64,000 nucleotides of DNA from Synechococcus sp. KORDI-49 (GCF_000737575.1 NZ_CP006270.1:2111163-2175162), one strand, 5' to 3'; counted from the first letter of the stretch, positions 62,701 to 63,383 are shown. Translations and numbers: made by a program. Notes: a model not told the origin generated them from the letters alone.

Positions 62701-63383
62701 TGAGTACTTTCGAGATAGGCACCTGCAACAATTTCTGCATTTCCTTCTACTCCCCCCTTGATCTTTTCTCTCAGAAGCTTCATGTCTTCTGGCATGTCAC
62801 TCATTGAGGACACACCTGCTTCTGTATCAATCAGAAATGCCGATTTAAGATCTGTCGGGTTGGCATCGAAGGCAAATCCGACGGATCCACCTGCAAAGAG
62901 ATTCAGATCAAATCCACCTCCAAGATTTATCAGATCATCAGCCAGACTGATGTCAAAATTAAGCGGTGTTTTGTATTCAAATCCATCAAGGCTTAAATCA
63001 AAACGGTAGTAGTCAGGCATGTCTCCTGCCATGGTGCCCTGGTTGTTCGCAGCACTCATGTCTTTCAGGTATCCTTCCTTGAACTGATCTAGATTTGATC
63101 CTCTCAGTCTTTCAAACCCATCCAGTCCTCGAGCATCTGTATTGCTTAGGTCATAAACAGTTTCTTCGCTTGTATCATTCTGCACGTTTTTAATTTTTTC
63201 TCGGAGCTTGGTTGCATCTGTTGGCTGCAGTGTTTGCAGAATAATCAAATGATCATGCTTGGTTTTGTCATCAGTTTTTCGCAATAAGACATACTCTTTG
63301 TCAAGCTCGGAATCGTTAAGGTCAATCTTCTGATACCCAGCGGGAAGTATCAGGATGTCATTTTGATTTTTTTTCCTCACCAT
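29484..63383 (-). CDS. Giant multidomain RTX-type surface/secreted protein (11,299 aa)
   Basis: One uninterrupted frame of 33.9 kb, ATG at 63383 to TAA at 29484-29486. No Sec signal is present; RTX blocks suggest type I secretion. Order of parts (approximate residues): beta-rich N-terminal region (1-820); RTX block 1 (830-1680, with a helical insert near 1410-1535); PA14-like (2413-2537); module 'GAFLGR...SWGIDN' copy A (2974-3129); FG-GAP-like and dockerin-like calcium loops (about 3350-3470); RTX block 2 (3785-3900) and 3 (4385-4460); PA14-like (4635-4748); FG-GAP-like (4895-5050); tandem cadherin-like repeats (5968-6795); module copies B and C (6902-7253); FG-GAP-like (7565-7665); Fn3-like (7680-7800); LamG-like (8457-8668); GVPDG linker (9882-10018); He-PIG-like (10395-10495); cadherin-like (11100-11205); EF-hand/dockerin-like tail (11209-11299). 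It probably works at the cell surface in motility, adhesion or defence. Confidence 0.93.
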   Translation of the reverse strand: MVRKKNQNDILILPAGYQKIDLNDSELDKEYVLLRKTDDKTKHDHLIILQTLQPTDATKLREKIKNVQNDTSEETVYDLSNTDARGLDGFERLRGSNLDQFKEGYLKDMSAANNQGTMAGDMPDYYRFDLSLDGFEYKTPLNFDISLADDLINLGGGFDLNLFAGGSVGFAFDANPTDLKSAFLIDTEAGVSSMSDMPEDMKLLREKIKGGVEGNAEIVAGAYLESTQPLEGSIAFLELAASSSDENTLGLGAPERVGSDLTIIAPEEDPFLSGFVTVELDLQDGDGGSGLVPLADISQLDIEANLLGGFELDPTISASLGDVISIDGDMLYGGHFSGGSSGGLSFEQTPFLLSPGDITVSLGDQLAAASGPFVKISDFLNDYFLDPMEPVVDILETEFSIAGLNLLGAGRLHNIIDLGREGTPNGSVTKWVNLYNGINSVVDTVASISDSGEISVPTTLFLEDKTWTTGNIKPKQDDLFNFQYAADTKVSTRRTDQEANNEAQGSQDDAVNDALGAINLGSGPVEKTKSQKPDIGKTAVTFPFLDFGYTASKLKDLMMGSDPDSRYELDLIRLQIQGFTTSWDFYKSIPIYSPPTVSLNVGAELTPYIRPTILGYDLTGLGGLIETGELSSLADGFYVLAEEPGFSLSPNGPQYEGAGAEIRMEVGGGVSVSIGPLGVYGDAAIIGDLEIELNDPNDDGRVRFQELFDNFSYNPLAIFDASLRVALQAEIGVKLDLLFFTKKFALYRTPEFELFRLDIEGGAPPQPYYASAPDGGSTLLLNIGARADQRNLDPNDNGEVFTLQGGSNMNVRGPGGQSEGFSGITLITGDSGEGNDYVDGSGSSIRLELSGGEGSDSLVGGSADDQLLGDVGNDSLVGHSGGDELQGGEGDDSLVGGAGRDLLSGDEGDDQISGGGDGDTILGGAGQDKLTGDAGRDLIDGGLGDDTISGGSSDDTVVGDLGDDHISGNEGADHLSGGKGDDQIESGTGNDTVLGEGGADVIDGGEGDDVLIAGSISKGSDLPISELKAGSSTAILGFDADVVSGDDGNDLIGGSAGDNKLSGGDGSDTIAAGAGEDVVSAGEGRDLIYGEAGDDQIKGDDGKDTVYGGEGDDLIEGGGDSDLVYGDSGDDVVHGGTGGDVLIGGTGLDHLMGEEGEDTMQGGEDDDLLVGGSGADSLLGEAGNDVLQGEADEDRLYGGSGHDLMQGGSEDDYLLGEGGNDTLQGDTGNDLLIAGTGNDLVEGGADNDTLEGNDGDDVLKGEGGNDWLQGQFGLDTLHGGAGQDELEGAEGRDLLTGGYDPDILEGHEGEDRLFGDEGADQLDGGSEDDLLVGGAGVDVLWGVTGDDRLEGGSEDDELYGEEGDDQLSGSEGADLLYGDKGQDLLIGGSGKDQILGGIESDWLFGDRFNLKATESTFDKYKDFVLSIMLPEVQEYLITEYADDPETLNLYFESEEVRNEIKKYTGEENISDFVDADKPIEKRLDYIVDMRSLLEVAFGSAITANDKGAEYDGDSTTDWNGITPAQWELLRLLADDPSDVYGDEDRLQGEQGDDWLLGGHGPDLLEGGVGSDVLLGGTGNDILKGYAATMNLLEQFLDGNDALEGGKGNDELWGAIGDDLLAGGDGNDKLVGDDSDDPMLLTMASPGQTYAGRDVLAGGYGSDTAFGALGEDILYAGEGGDYADKVTEGAIPEIKDLVGDIAMPYAASSTLSTRERIEEIKEYVFKLINLPTDIRSLGFDRLVGGINSDVLVGHRLRPVNSEDLKTDLTTLLAEVDAINAKTNDNGDKEVGLLRQEAETDTVLTDLMVTWDAISTDGDLRKALEGVVLTLEAQATDGDNAGIHSGKHFTLNRRSTDGVVYELAPGTGTDIVWNFYAGEHDGTTRNVVSQATTGSVNGELYTLDLAATEVITKEEKENENGDIETTYSSSIDYEVNVNAVSTDVISLTDGLSFGSIDLKWQKWTPEALLDQLIIDLGEEQMLNIVTQYIARNEQNIDNPTKIITNEEKRIAWEALTSSYAGNQPIPGWPNETGSTERVGVMSIVDRDTDQILSRFINVAEDAIGRHNIDEENIPPDRLIVDPGKAAYSPEERITIPEGLARDANGAADIASIEAAIRYVETLNDEGEASGTWKDWRDYGLLGVNHGRGAWFDLDNNPSNGLELILAGGTTTEERINRDLKLWGAALDSTSYQLNNAEIATPVTGTIYTLTDGQTTVTTTAKSNSLEELVTDLRNAERYSDLTFTISADTGTGSIVATNSAKATPTINAKNATVTIGNNETAITAESLIDERLGINPQFGAAAIQVRDPGGVLPAYQNELILSAEQPEVLVKENPFEYPYGSTATAPIYTVPSPTSNAYTYSDNVYWMDWNEDGKLELPLAGSSERSENLIIGGDFSENTLDLAAENGSVPAINTGEGARIDLYEGTNKNWLRNTEYLTTVAINDSYDESHNGDGDYFSVKVRGRVKAFAQGSNRFWVLSDDGVRVSVNGTRYVNRWNDHAPTWDTFTVPDLTEGEYYDIEIDYYEKAGGSALYLYQNTGGLAQLESGINKIAEIENPTNSKYVLQQNGNQTKFQLELGGEIVGGKTYVMSGWYATSETYNGEDTFFFATTVGTSNDVNTDKGLGEATELKPVELGGLEWRHYYQPITIPSDYGSDDRFEWHVGSGTTHTNGYRYYAGLRLEEGGYPTIPFDSLTLTNVEGSEQIDNLGEIVDAGGWDLLEQLFYAGEPVSEASTAQVLVSVNERIPGTAMYLNTTKSEDLDGDGTARFDEAGTGFREITDLTMGVASASSPSVDGDTRDNQYKNGLKALEKPSFHLKKISDSDGRIQHQLLHVGYQNEEVKMWSYTLEVTQTESGSGENEVSDVKEIERKEIILEQITKTGDTDNYELSQNGAHLSFIEHDNGNIDILLGNYRWKDVLDENIQTTKPETIIDNADYLITHTNAGKQSHDSSINIILSGETLNNIKHSIEFNDQTAEFENAKTETEDSSAWGAFLGRYGNEGTSGDASPTTSTTIQLGGKSQTIEFDFLRIDSWDGETFNVWSGDTKIISETFTNNGTKEKKSGTTTINGAKYEYTITPYETLANTVFNEWSDQKYNITITIPDGLETIELGFSSTLDQSISDESWGIDNLKYVEKYQKADQVLKVERENIKTIELSDKVNEVTTARGDQPSNALSDVSTLWINSTSEGLTSQTQREESIDGFGFFIAGNAGEATNPKKADPLLGLMINNINDEQWKVLTPMIWNDEQELGEDGYNIIEEEELSPTGIYKGDIHLFDADGVNNATSEQNGNEEVIANDLVLTGFSTATRRDATGQNLAVPQTNIYLYAGTADDHNITNIDGETPIYKDTGIELYGVANGTIDSGDIDGDGDIDLLLTGEDFFALPADENTQADGQGGGNPITMIYRNNRLEPTHNGNVRVTGDITFENALFVPNSNDPRWAEFDYNFDASELTAIRGDTNNDNNIDSKDIDGIYELELFAIDHKRSGVNEIQNYSEKQLEGINEATLATYGINNLESYLEALGTSADAAMARIIADQEFSKIAYRSQLLTADPVLAEWSAEINNFTDADIVNVMQGTALSDEFRIGDRHGFFYREDLGSANSDDHANIVVIRDFNPFMDTLVLHEPEEASFVWDQVLYPKDAASGDLIIAADKGSNELAAERYLSQPIKDSYGRDISHSYVIQELRDFDLRGSLLRINSIVEGEKQPELVVIIEGIDQDLLHFETSFNEGRIRMVDSDDESRQQLRFIVTNHGTDTDDHLQPSDAYTLPFNKSLLGEWLSSEFEELPERFGILTGGDGNDTLFGSTRLAPIPVVYLDGGTGNDVIYGSDVNSYTDRLLGQEGNDTIHGLRGENILSGGPGEDELYGGFNNDTLEGGPGADWLEAGSGFDTASYAEDQAGVVVNLSWHVSPVVVLPAEGGDATLINPELTLNELSGDLREIAEDLVSSGYLRLDPSTSVRSFVENIFGENGKIPVPEIFDSTASNPLLLTPERSYHYINVMPEASTTYELSDGQNKITIKTGEDYVIPVETKPSTTYTLSDGKQSISTTTSDHTDLAELVSKLKDQSVYGDLEFTIYADNDGDSIKLVYKEGIEPEDRATLKATDDEVITAEDATSIDDIVELIRDADGYGKLDFTVQLNETEDQLEVIYKDKDSEGGQASITAEGQFAVQETIDEGEAKLLDRTTEVRKLDSESREAVEQLLRRMGVAPRATMSVAEAAQLAESERLIDLGKLKVNITDVKSFGAIDGSQAEDKLATTVVILPGTSVADASLARDAARLLLTGTDQLTTLMAGVAAEDSAVKAAEATESTDPVATPITDDVRAALTQTLFDQNVIDDLIETGIKAGHQGDLIVWLNGFAKAIAILEPDNLSSQSVLESVNTVISQVENITGSKYGDTLIGDNQNNIVRGLSGNDIMIGGRGKDTLHGGTGADRLYGDEGSDVLEGGGGADLLEGGTGDDLYSLLTPTLTLKEAFQAMGGDPDSLQPIEREGELISWEKFRLWADPTRWQGEVQWDKYVELGFIPDQVLYKRAAADESVGWLVHGQGGTVIRDSGGLTGSEDELRLQLPSTLSLDGPQDGAIGMARGNGSGRSGNNDLIIDINADGILNTTDDLTIEDYFYEDGTGQGSISAIRQYGLNATYYYGDKFEVKYLNRVDSNVDFDWGYYLPDGSLSEATSGLSARWTGEIVPDEQGDYRFRVTTDSGRDDSWELFVDNEKITSEDELLELKAERAVDIELRWMDSADNKIHYLPVTAKALTEYVLTDGISSIAATTSDQTNLNELVNALKQADGYISLPFTIQSNTTKGRIELSYKNDAPHEQETTLTAAGDSPIQATYEQNAGDHSVSLEWAQANQPFEIIDVANLRTGTTITAMDILGANDLLVPVLDRDLYTGITRNWEGSTKWGDIDNDGDLDLLVYSFDEMGNGESQILINEVDDNGDHQFTSSFDLPAFERVHSAEWGDWNNDGYLDLIVAGIRTNEEFQREETVELLLNRSGIDFYEATPENWESEINTTWSTLEDDPSSHVLQAAWGDIDLDGRLDVAITNMIDSQMLFIPSGSAVFREELPHGMNGTKLQFGHYESSDGDASFADRGLGIDPSNPFPERPLRLAEGMDIAAHRAWSGSDYSTISSEQQLIFWDSYSNLFDLNRDLVSLDPHLAQLNEMMDGDPDANYLTVNGLIEIAPSSSDLDLSYSFYRIDRSLIADKDTNAVVENNELTQAERAELAKYWYVNPNETSDVFIQSSYLDTGSSSAMDESLAKLESEWEFMGGGNYNDNPLTFRYDQDYFYFLEFDDSLAGTIEANNNAVELQQHYTANDILGRNSGTGDQQLISNLKAGDLNTDQDLSEDLREVLELLLRESIDFEGPHQGQSAWLPHFWRADASVADPEGEEKDYTYAMNQYLSKLQTGFYNLDEETTKNLSIKGIPTDATTTAKETNIMSIKNAITLVGGDHNTPFDTINSNDQSYSLEFYKGEELLATAHLSKVDQVIDGVTTATIVQEIDLINIPLKTSNIEQDVRDAADKGQGLIDYGTTTIRGLNAKGLDINAITLPLNFDESETTDFFLSIKNENEDNGGLVPVEHPNGVHELSIRLGSDKEYTLESKGITITKSTSQNDSASDDVILNELISSIQSDGKYPSLPFVIEANAANDAIRLIYKQDAPSVSDATLTYDSQTIVATKVESELILWQPYKDLALAIENDSLTSTAVTSRQQSEEESEKLNETNSNSNAASGSTDISRAQNSVYRDWNPYEIYIPTTDFDDDKIKPTIERVYTDALGNNILVVFNERLYQDPNYDTGSDITNPKSFQILDGPSTINIESVTFPKPGYPHVVALKLDKSIQAEEEYKLKYTESSLYTPITDESYQRNRLEDITIEVENNVTQPTVNISSEQVDSGQTSSDPFINLTFTLSESTSDFTINDITVENGEFSGGLRTVNAATYQTTLRPDQGSATTSSFLPVVDSGNTGSGNEDAVDPINGTLVVNDPDGLTGKDSEGTDYTIFQIYSQPSNGRAEIVQQIPNNPASLKWTYEPNENFSGEDSFEISITDDNGGIAYETISVKIIAQNDVTQISGEITSTVNEDNQIKGVITLSDIDGLTNGSIVAISSAESNRPQKGEATIALKGKDVSGNLIAEWNYTPQDNMYGDDQFTVVVTDDAGFTQDQVITVNITSIDDEPYVSSGIYASAEKGERNTNDTGYKMIQGIYEGTDADDTDSTYNPSLGFNSTSYTSEKGEIGVNGNIWSYTPTEPTDSDDFTVTITDSQGNETDQVINLNFYHIDKEATLQDDDVTIYGKEDSNLTGNIEIQDADGLTNLTINQVEPVLTNLTLKNPVKGTIDNPNTASVEWEYKPDTSSDNIEGNLSFTIEVTDDQGGLTSQVVNLIRYPDAQASADDPTEITSTTSLEINEDSGASKNEISLNDSEGIGDDENTYLIKKAAGYGTASVNRSDNSWTYTPDENFAGDDYFTLQINDKEGNITTHAININVKPVNDAATISGNIAATVDEDKAFEGELSVNDVDGLEQVDVINKPRYGSITSIDTSITVNSGTTNYTYTPDDNFNGEDKFTIAVLDQLGEVTIKDIQISINAVDDDATGWAITELTPASEDTIITGIVYATDVDGELKYNIEVQAENGTVEMLNQETGIWQYEPNTDFHGEDVFTVRATDAKGGTSDYVYNFTVAEGNDPTIITSGLRGTTSQGSESQPGQLRTTLEITDTDGLTGNSGATKTITIVDNGQPSHGVVELGDIQRDSDNPQAASVSWTYTPTKPDFYGGDIFTVEVTDDKDKKTTENVEITFTQDWPETRVLVPSMSFLGESEKGNQVSNTFTWTYVPDQDVSVDAYYANQTNDPAPLIIPVALDNPDASDITTQAIFDTASIYDSSVSETLLIEKTLNYVLENEYQRGFNAQPADFENAKVESESSNAWGAFLGRYGNEGAEGDKNPTTRVEIPLGGKAQTIEFEFLRIDSWDNEKFNVWAGDDKIISEQFQYNTTKDATTGTTIIDDGSKYTYTIEPYGSMANTVFSGWVDQKYRVSITTPPEMETLKLGFSSTLNQSITDESWGIDNLSYTKPPVGGGDSIYSRRFNSLPTDIENAKIETESSSEWGAFLGRFVNEKPRIHIPLNIGSHLTPSNTTGSDQKAITVEGGRAQTIEFDFLRIDSWDGELFQVYSGEDIIFEKEFYFGRTEPVVHDSTTIDGLTYHYTIEPNGKRANTVFSGWDDQKYRVTITTPPELATIDLGFSSTLNQKLEDESWGIDNLVTPVTNLELELLNEENLLDIRGYIELSDTIHEIEPSVTLNITPLATPVEVFTVGESAESTIDDLEFTLNTTEGSLFTDGLIAAFGDVNLGGNVSDLYTSGPEGGGISLDPVFEELGSTSTLPEQLVVPIHQIGFDLLNKEPILDSYVEVVTLNAFDTLSPVVPSNPNVDYLSAVKRDFDLRELLGGEPQIGETYQVDIHARLGTKESPLGLRMMIIDENETRILNRLQDVELDKMRHGDLSKEDEPFEITDRDILSFPWTRELSDANAILRIMPELELDKNVDINDIKIKESLVGSAQIPAYADVHIKSGRVNIPLLNEGSATWADVDNDGDQDLLLSGVSRETGMLTTRLLNNPLIGGGDNFSDIAISLPGLKRGNTSWADYDNDGDLDLAITGAQGSEELPYLQIFRNTTSERIQNPDDDGPKFEGMVNRQPDVPKAKDVGWNSEHNAIQFNWDFSHLTNDDAPYTYNLAVGTEPGLFDVQSPLADPESGKRRIASPGNQGFHNAGLLNSAIAGERYYWSIQAIDTGMRGSSWGEGEAFTVQPLVPQYQGAQIQNPELHETLYLCITPQSEKEYSLTDGSQTITIETDAIGTNGLTKENLLPHLVEKLSAAAGSLAFDISLNSSGELIELTYKTNEIEKGIATLTPIGESSIDAIVSETVIHETLYICVTPQPEETYSLSDGSLTITVVTDAIGTNGLTEEGLLSNLVEKLSAEAGSLEFNISLNTSGDLIKLTYKNCGIQKGFATLTPSGEASIEAKVSDLVYARSEAEHIKAQATGTITDIHDTRDGSRMIFITEASDSNSTITQTIPAHLTILKSVGNTVITGDLLTSLNVDNHSVNIDLDNDGVADEIRYDSNSQRLFVQQLSDEGNAQPFVGQSMGRWSDGSQTTPTAGKITNIQDDALGTKKVTLQPVDQNQPELTLTIPSGSELIVDVGDVVEANEEIIQNDFLAILPTTSTDTSATNVSLRTIDRTFVSEDGSAYWTLSQIDGNDVVEEVIGFATGDDVSLDSELSLRKKYKLDTNQIPELPEKITLRLNGRNIRERIGELKLDATTGESEDQYSNLSFTLEDLRSGAMRFEFNNPDDPYHELNDELGRLQTSLPLLSVTGDQTLKYSLSITDLGDSRADLLAEWGDKNEQEVYGNLIPNYALHSNTTPIAPEIKEAKIEGDFDTFTVSISMQSGEDIESDLTIEDHHNWRWVHTESAIEFDGEDDHITIEDNSDIPTGASSFTVEAWIRPDLTETRGILSWRTLGIDGEDNSLQMNSNNGIRHTLNGQELPAYGDDLNLSDGNWHHIAVTYDTSTGERIIYVDGIKKASDIPNVTTSTTETATASEIKIGVDRNNQYFDGMMESTLIWNRALSEAEIAKRQTTPSNGNESGLVAFHKFDEGSGNRVDADGTTLSDLTGTLIGGATWTRPTTKSKWFSVADILESEEETKMRLSKDQLLQTGVNYEKLTSGTLSLQAQVIDAGGHQATSASFDLQVPEPPAEDIRPERLQLESVSFTEGDSLQHLGSHLVPLFLKDRNLTVQSNDIALSSISPTIKLYVPDWLVEVGAFVLRYENSAEVLNTSFHTAESDNDLLVAELSAEQLSALAFMPTREAVGRAPMSLQWTQTFEDTSVPDIQLIQPLELRFRDGGDLIPSTQHENFSSNEETDTWELYLPQDADLIDGVSGRRFSLEDGATLSALNLPGWNEMFNDLFNEDDLKISAETQPNNYLKYTFSGSQAAGFVNSLQILNIESDLLENKSLTLRQDPDGGIASSVSAIFEVTTVEPLALDQHFINSSNDDEVIDIEEQQKPFVINTDRNLIIPTTTNLPDNYRVTNITRVDNASEADVLDTSKLNELILSLPSIRPTAISIDDILNKPNKRTIDVNFNNASDVFVAGPGDFGINMSEANRVIEVTASGINKINGKTLEELSAELSEENNTNTTDNNADNIEANIFSTGASEQTPVGGSASNNHLYVTITNESEFNRVYAPINGTFIHVLGEVFEVGSEDPVNDQLQGLRDVLKTGLNYEFGAGYGDLIDPMVFEEAQWDHDEHMEYEGENVTYLRFNTDELRDDQIATLEIEIEKLYITEGNATSSTDTSSDSDNNSESSSSSFINPDGSISLWLRWATNEENDDSTSTQTLYDGYAAFLTEHDAKENTNAIGILTSESEAELTYIPEQGTFQSYEINYSYFGTENSDLSRLLIVESSPTESVIEHLNHTTGIGADHQLVLPFGVDKTVVELNFPIESTAEQRIEFEVDAESTATITLPGDLDGNMPGLDIGQPSEDPKWDAGQLWSTITIPLRGDQTIVSNGIQTLSISPEASTTYTLSDGATKVVARTSDKASLASLVNTLKNTSEYADLQFTIAASSTNDYLRITHKEGINQVTASLTPDGGDTIFAENYPYPDKDSRSERDIEAFNITIETDETIKPNENVVELQLINDDIQPELSIVNLEVEGQQITVEANLEVPDGARPLLSSEIGSARVRLLRHDQLLDIYLGDLDFERSGPLATNSTSEAVFTLPDGLTPSSDLRIELEMSRSLFDTSDTFVWEGFSNEGGAWQLSRDEVNTINTTKSPATAINLFTGQIVLVTDGLLQAGDTMTGKAGEPLPAYITLSSDSLISEDDVNLDLESSSNSDNTVSVGDFDTGIPDGFDATDNPGVPDGMDSSNSNPYALMAYGPIPGGQNEIETIALDPVFSTGTVNTVTGVPDGMGTTNTIGVPDGMGTGSTIGVPDGMGTDNSVGVPDGFLPDDNPGVPDGFLPEDNPGVPDGMGGADDPAVTGNEFSEAGRFTTATTTNEYGYIENKTIENSFVLANSRWLLTAEEEESTGRVFHHAYYRPDLNPNSQNTINGLDLPENVIDAAGDRPVALTLTSVETGEVIQRWDMSRKVIDGKQIMNTYTAAELDKLMGELPIDAGAESSFSINLKLHEVIQITDGDDVTGVEIPDGSLNLFEQTLHFGTSSLFREAAHPASADPFKQVDHISFQEGHGALLIDLSDYGSSTSSFEEKVDEILATLGTNRVATYLAEQLELQLKLLGYDESNYAEGLVDLNAFKQGVTGHSVGDGGATWISDMQMHDANLSEDSDALEPSPYRVTVIEDDSASASTLEAWAIKPEDNLQGNFNLEVTYSNGRTLKRHNLGVTINNLPDRPALTETARDQMTLRLETGQRPTGQEQIISLNSLVTDPDGDVLSFELQGEGVPPDGITFDGEAGMITIGGIPHDSIGNHLFTVRASGSDEDIELESIDLHFDVKITQRNIEPIWNLPFQLQAAAGQTTKWDLEANNWVMDANGDSLQYQFPDPELTPPGITLEDGVLEVDATVAAAILHRLELQVQDGPNRDPVTAKINLVVPPMVQADVATLQSIPWEERQTTEGDDFQLLLQFDQPLKSDTELQWEITTSADQTDAIDQLNRTEGTVSVDAGSSLALLSIETTDNELVTSDQELLLSFSSDSEKISLPDSAQRLLLRDNDGITAELSSQWIDNDSFDLVYTPGVAGMASTGLTIRISNPELTERLIGADLTNMFATGWEGASIEDDTLVLTWSDPLAATWPGSSSVHLGQIHLAATAAENELKDSPELSILAEAERGISVYWNDSPWLAPEEDAEQQETVSQIVQAAASGAPVVVEDPDLAEAIRFDKNGKPEVLNPRSVLELLFSSDSAMEVNVGGASINVNLDQFMTEAEDGVLTLADDLVALPSLRTGGGGSKSKASEALILAGPSNGESFKNVGFGAVDESLADDLRDIIVDAVDSELAEDTEFLGELAFDLETLGFGELQKVELELGGEGLANPSILKPNEDGVWESFDYDPISGTGALFIDADNNGLFEAVELWLQDGGRGDFDGIADGIITDPLVIASQPADVFVNESPTDLTLSATNFDENIAAGAMIATLTTADPNEQDTFTYELISGIGDTDNTFFTVEEDQLKIKESPDFEFKDSYDVRLVSTDLRGKSVQKNFNLKVNDLREVVTNFDFDNSGSITFQNDAVIGLRNLMGTFPGDALTDGALSADASLDNNTINTTMNELIQSGGFDFDQDDIINPLVDGLLMTDEMQGVVDTI
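29765..30085 (-). other. Cadherin-like domain near the C-terminus of the giant protein
   Basis: Encodes a single classic pattern: LSATNFDENIAAGAMIATLT, then DTFTYELISG, FFTVEEDQLKI, and DSYDVRLVSTD with a final NFNLKVNDL. The DENI, E..Y.L and D..G motifs are the calcium-binding cadherin repeat. Just upstream lies the segment FDYDPISGTGALFIDADNNG, with LWLQDGGRGDFDGI, a pattern I associate with other large exported proteins. Confidence 0.65.
33330..33740 (-). repeat. GVPDG(M/F) linker repeats within the giant gene
   Basis: Eight copies of a short unit with the core (G)(V/I)PDG(M/F) and acidic/Thr-rich spacers, for example TIGVPDGMGTGSTIGVPDGM and NPGVPDGFLPDDNPGVPDGF. The DNA units are similar but not identical. 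It looks like a flexible spacer between folded domains. Confidence 0.9.
34450..34690 (-). repeat. 'YTLSDG' module, copy near residue 9600
   Basis: Encodes TTYTLSDGATKVVARTSDKA, then LVNTLKNTSEYADLQFTIAA and ASLTPDGG. The unit is about 80 residues with a fixed order: YTLSDG strand, Thr/Ser-rich turn, L..LV..L helix, Y.DL.FTI strand, and a (V)TA-L strand. Other copies lie at 39355-39610, 39655-39915, 46350-46605, 48890-49125, 51055-51300 (with a half copy at 50885-51060 and a short one at 51320-51385) and 56530-56780. Confidence 0.8.
37380..38015 (-). other. LamG/concanavalin-like domain of the giant protein
   Basis: Encodes IEFDGEDDHITIEDNSDIPT, then SFTVEAWIRPDL, DGNWHHIAVTYDTSTGERII, YVDGIKKASD and a final MESTLIWNRALSEAEI. 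This is the Laminin_G_3 jelly-roll pattern, often carbohydrate- or matrix-binding in extracellular proteins. Confidence 0.85.
39355..39915 (-). repeat. Two adjacent 'YTLSDG' module copies
   Basis: Copies at 39655-39915 (EYSLTDGSQTITIETDAIG) and 39355-39610 (TYSLSDGSLTITVVTDAIG) are about 75% identical to each other and contain the extension GTNGLT, so they arose by local duplication. The DNA of the two units also reads as an obvious long direct repeat. Confidence 0.85.
39990..40690 (-). other. FG-GAP-like repeats and Fn3-like domain
   Basis: Two FG-GAP/VCBS-type calcium strands, ATWADVDNDGDQDLLLSGV and TSWADYDNDGDLDLAITGA (about 40390-40690), are followed by a fibronectin-III-like unit (about 39990-40340) with NAIQFNWDFSHL, YTYNLAVGTEPG and RYYWSIQAIDTG. 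FG-GAP units form beta-propeller blades in integrin-like proteins. Confidence 0.75.
41625..42680 (-). repeat. Tandem 'GAFLGR...SWGIDN' modules, copies B and C
   Basis: Copy B (42195-42680) and copy C (41625-42140) each run from ENAK.E.ESS.EWGAFLGR through TIEFDFLRIDSWD, ANTVFSGW.DQKYRV and LGFSSTLNQ to DESWGIDNL. Copy A is at 53995-54465. Each is about 155-170 residues. The pattern suggests a beta-sandwich, perhaps carbohydrate- or calcium-binding; I do not recognise a named family with certainty. Confidence 0.8.
43000..45480 (-). repeat. Tandem cadherin-like/tandem-95 repeats
   Basis: About nine to ten units of 80-100 residues share NEDN.I.G.I...D.DGL, then W.YTP...F.G.D.FTV.V.DD.G. and .I.I.V. 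Examples are WNYTPQDNMYGDDQFTVVVT, WTYTPDENFAGDDYFTLQIN and YTYTPDDNFNGEDKFTIAVL. They form a long calcium-rigidified rod in adhesins. Confidence 0.88.
48240..49480 (-). other. PA14-like domain followed by FG-GAP-like repeats
   Basis: The PA14-like unit (about 49140-49480) has GLNATYYYGDKFEVKYLNRV, SARWTGEIVPDEQGDYRFRV, DSGRDDSWELFVDNEKI. After one 'YTLSDG' module come FG-GAP strands (48240-48700) such as TKWGDIDNDGDLDLLVYSF, AEWGDWNNDGYLDLIVAGI and AAWGDIDLDGRLDVAITN. PA14 folds bind carbohydrate in many adhesins and toxins. Confidence 0.78.
50000..50230 (-). repeat. RTX calcium-binding block 3
   Basis: Encodes GGRGKDTLHGGTGADRLYGD and following GG.G.D nonapeptides, about six units, ending GGTGDDLYSL. 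It is a short Ca2+ beta-roll. Confidence 0.9.
51690..52030 (-). repeat. RTX calcium-binding block 2
   Basis: Encodes LTGGDGNDTLFGSTRLAPIP, then DGGTGNDVIYGSD, GQEGNDTIHGL and GGPGADWLEAGSGFDTASY. The roll is interrupted by non-RTX loops; it caps with the ASYAEDQAGVVVNL pattern common after RTX rolls. Confidence 0.88.
52985..53340 (-). other. FG-GAP-like strand and internal dockerin-like calcium loop
   Basis: SGDIDGDGDIDLLLTGEDF (about 53240-53310) is an FG-GAP-type strand, and GDTNNDNNIDSKDIDGIYEL (about 52975-53035) is a single EF-hand/dockerin-type loop inside the protein rather than at its end. Confidence 0.65.
53995..54465 (-). repeat. 'GAFLGR...SWGIDN' module, copy A
   Basis: Runs from FENAKTETEDSSAWGAFLGR through TIEFDFLRIDSWDGETFNVW and ANTVFNEWSDQKYNITI to DESWGIDNLKY. 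It is separated by about 11 kb from copies B and C and differs from them by scattered substitutions. Confidence 0.8.
55775..56145 (-). other. PA14-like carbohydrate-binding fold (first copy)
   Basis: Encodes FSVKVRGRVKAFAQGSNRFW, then VLSDDGVRVSVNGTRYVNRW, and YYDIEIDYYEKAGGSALYLY. The SDDG, NG and EYYEK...A.L..Y spacing is that of PA14/GLEYA domains. Confidence 0.8.
56530..56780 (-). repeat. 'YTLSDG' module, most N-terminal copy
   Basis: Encodes TIYTLTDGQTTVTTTAKSNS, then LVTDLRNAERYSDLTFTISA and a TPTINAKNATVTIGN strand. It lies between the RTX 1 and PA14 regions. Confidence 0.8.
58350..60900 (-). repeat. Main RTX calcium-binding block 1 (two rolls with an insert)
   Basis: Several dozen GGxGxDxLx nonapeptides, for example GGAGRDLLSGDEGDDQISGG and GGEGDDLIEGGGDSDLVYGD, run from 60900 to about 59165 and again from about 58775 to 58350. 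Between the two rolls is a non-RTX, helix-rich insert of about 130 residues (KYKDFVLSIMLPEVQEYLIT and on). The DNA here is visibly richer in GC than in the flanking parts of the gene. Confidence 0.95.
60905..63383 (-). other. N-terminal 820-residue region of the giant protein
   Basis: Beta-rich, Gly/Asp-rich and without RTX nonapeptides. It has the repeated look of large marine secreted proteins: GGFDLNLFAGGSVGFAFDAN, SIGPLGVYGDAAIIGDLEIE, and LDLLFFTKKFALYRTPEFEL near its end. No named domain is recognised. There is no Sec signal peptide at the N-terminus (MVRKKNQNDILILPAGYQKI). Confidence 0.6.
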
